Program-made: the position numbers and the translations under genes
Assembly (NCBI GenBank): GCA_029262975.1
Contig: JAJCYJ010000416.1
Location: forward strand, 1 to 5,183
Direction: 5' to 3'
DNA from: Saprospiraceae bacterium
GTDB taxonomy: Bacteria > Bacteroidota > Bacteroidia > Chitinophagales > Saprospiraceae
DNA: 5,183 nt
Part shown: piece after piece, positions 5,018 to 5,183 of the stretch
Position numbering within the stretch: position 1 is the stretch's first letter
Layout of the letters: every line of letters starts with the position of its first letter
Notes under the pieces: generated by a model
The model's database searches: none
Told to the model about the DNA's origin: nothing
What the model saw: only the letters and a program-made list of their open reading frames with translations

Positions 5018-5183
5018 TTTCGAAACATTGAATAAAATCAATTCAAAAGTGAATTATGTGTATTTATTGCAATATTCAACATTAGTGTTTTTAATTCTTC
5101 TTTTTAATCAGATCATTTATTAATTTACAATACAAGATGACTGTACGTTATCCTTATAATTAACATATTTTCAACAGAAATAC
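5018..5183. other. AT-rich right-edge spacer without a recognisable gene
   Basis: No reading frame here is longer than about 15 codons from an ATG on the minus strand, and nothing on the plus strand is convincing. Short AT-rich inverted repeats occur (TTGAAT 5028-5033 with ATTCAA 5041-5046; AATTCA 5040-5045 with TGAATT 5050-5055), which are little more than expected in such composition. I see nothing else to annotate. Confidence 0.5.

Noticed and set aside
4978..5183. CRISPR array or integron attC site in the repeat-bearing right edge
   Set aside because: Only one 10-bp inverted repeat and small AT-rich palindromes are present; there are no regularly spaced direct repeats and no GTTRRRY/RYYYAAC arrangement.

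Overview
The window is AT-rich DNA from a bacterium, most likely a member of the Bacteroidota. This is inferred from three things. Gene starts lack Shine-Dalgarno sequences and instead have A-rich leaders. The gene families are of types I associate with that phylum, especially the exported DJ-1/PfpI protein with an N-terminal CPPC/CGM metal-binding segment and the cyanobacterial/CYP26-like P450. Coding density is ordinary, with AT-rich spacers. No insertion sequence, CRISPR array, tRNA or rRNA was recognised.

Layout. Positions 1-1194 (minus strand) hold a two-gene operon. A YjdI-type ferredoxin domain fused to a CDGSH [2Fe-2S] domain is followed after 3 nt by the first 253 codons of a cytochrome P450 that runs off the left edge. 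Positions 1195-1583 are a divergent promoter region with several TGAC-containing repeats and an inverted repeat. Positions 1584-3732 (plus strand) hold a 470-residue dicarboxylate transporter of the DASS/CitT family, followed after 31 nt by a TruC-type tRNA pseudouridine synthase. Positions 3945-4748 (plus strand) hold an exported two-domain protein with a Cys-rich metal-binding segment and a DJ-1/PfpI (isonitrile-hydratase-like) domain. Positions 4749-5183 hold no convincing protein gene. They do contain an island richer in G+C that folds well only when read on the minus strand and ends in a strong intrinsic terminator, so a small structured RNA of about 140 nt is proposed.

How the parts work together. 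The ferredoxin-CDGSH protein is a plausible electron donor for the P450, since its N-terminal cluster site (C-x5-C...CP) resembles the small ferredoxins that serve bacterial P450s. The transporter and truC share a strand and a short gap but no evident pathway. The best candidates for something undescribed are the minus-strand RNA at about 4803-4942 and the P450 paired with a fused two-cluster electron carrier.
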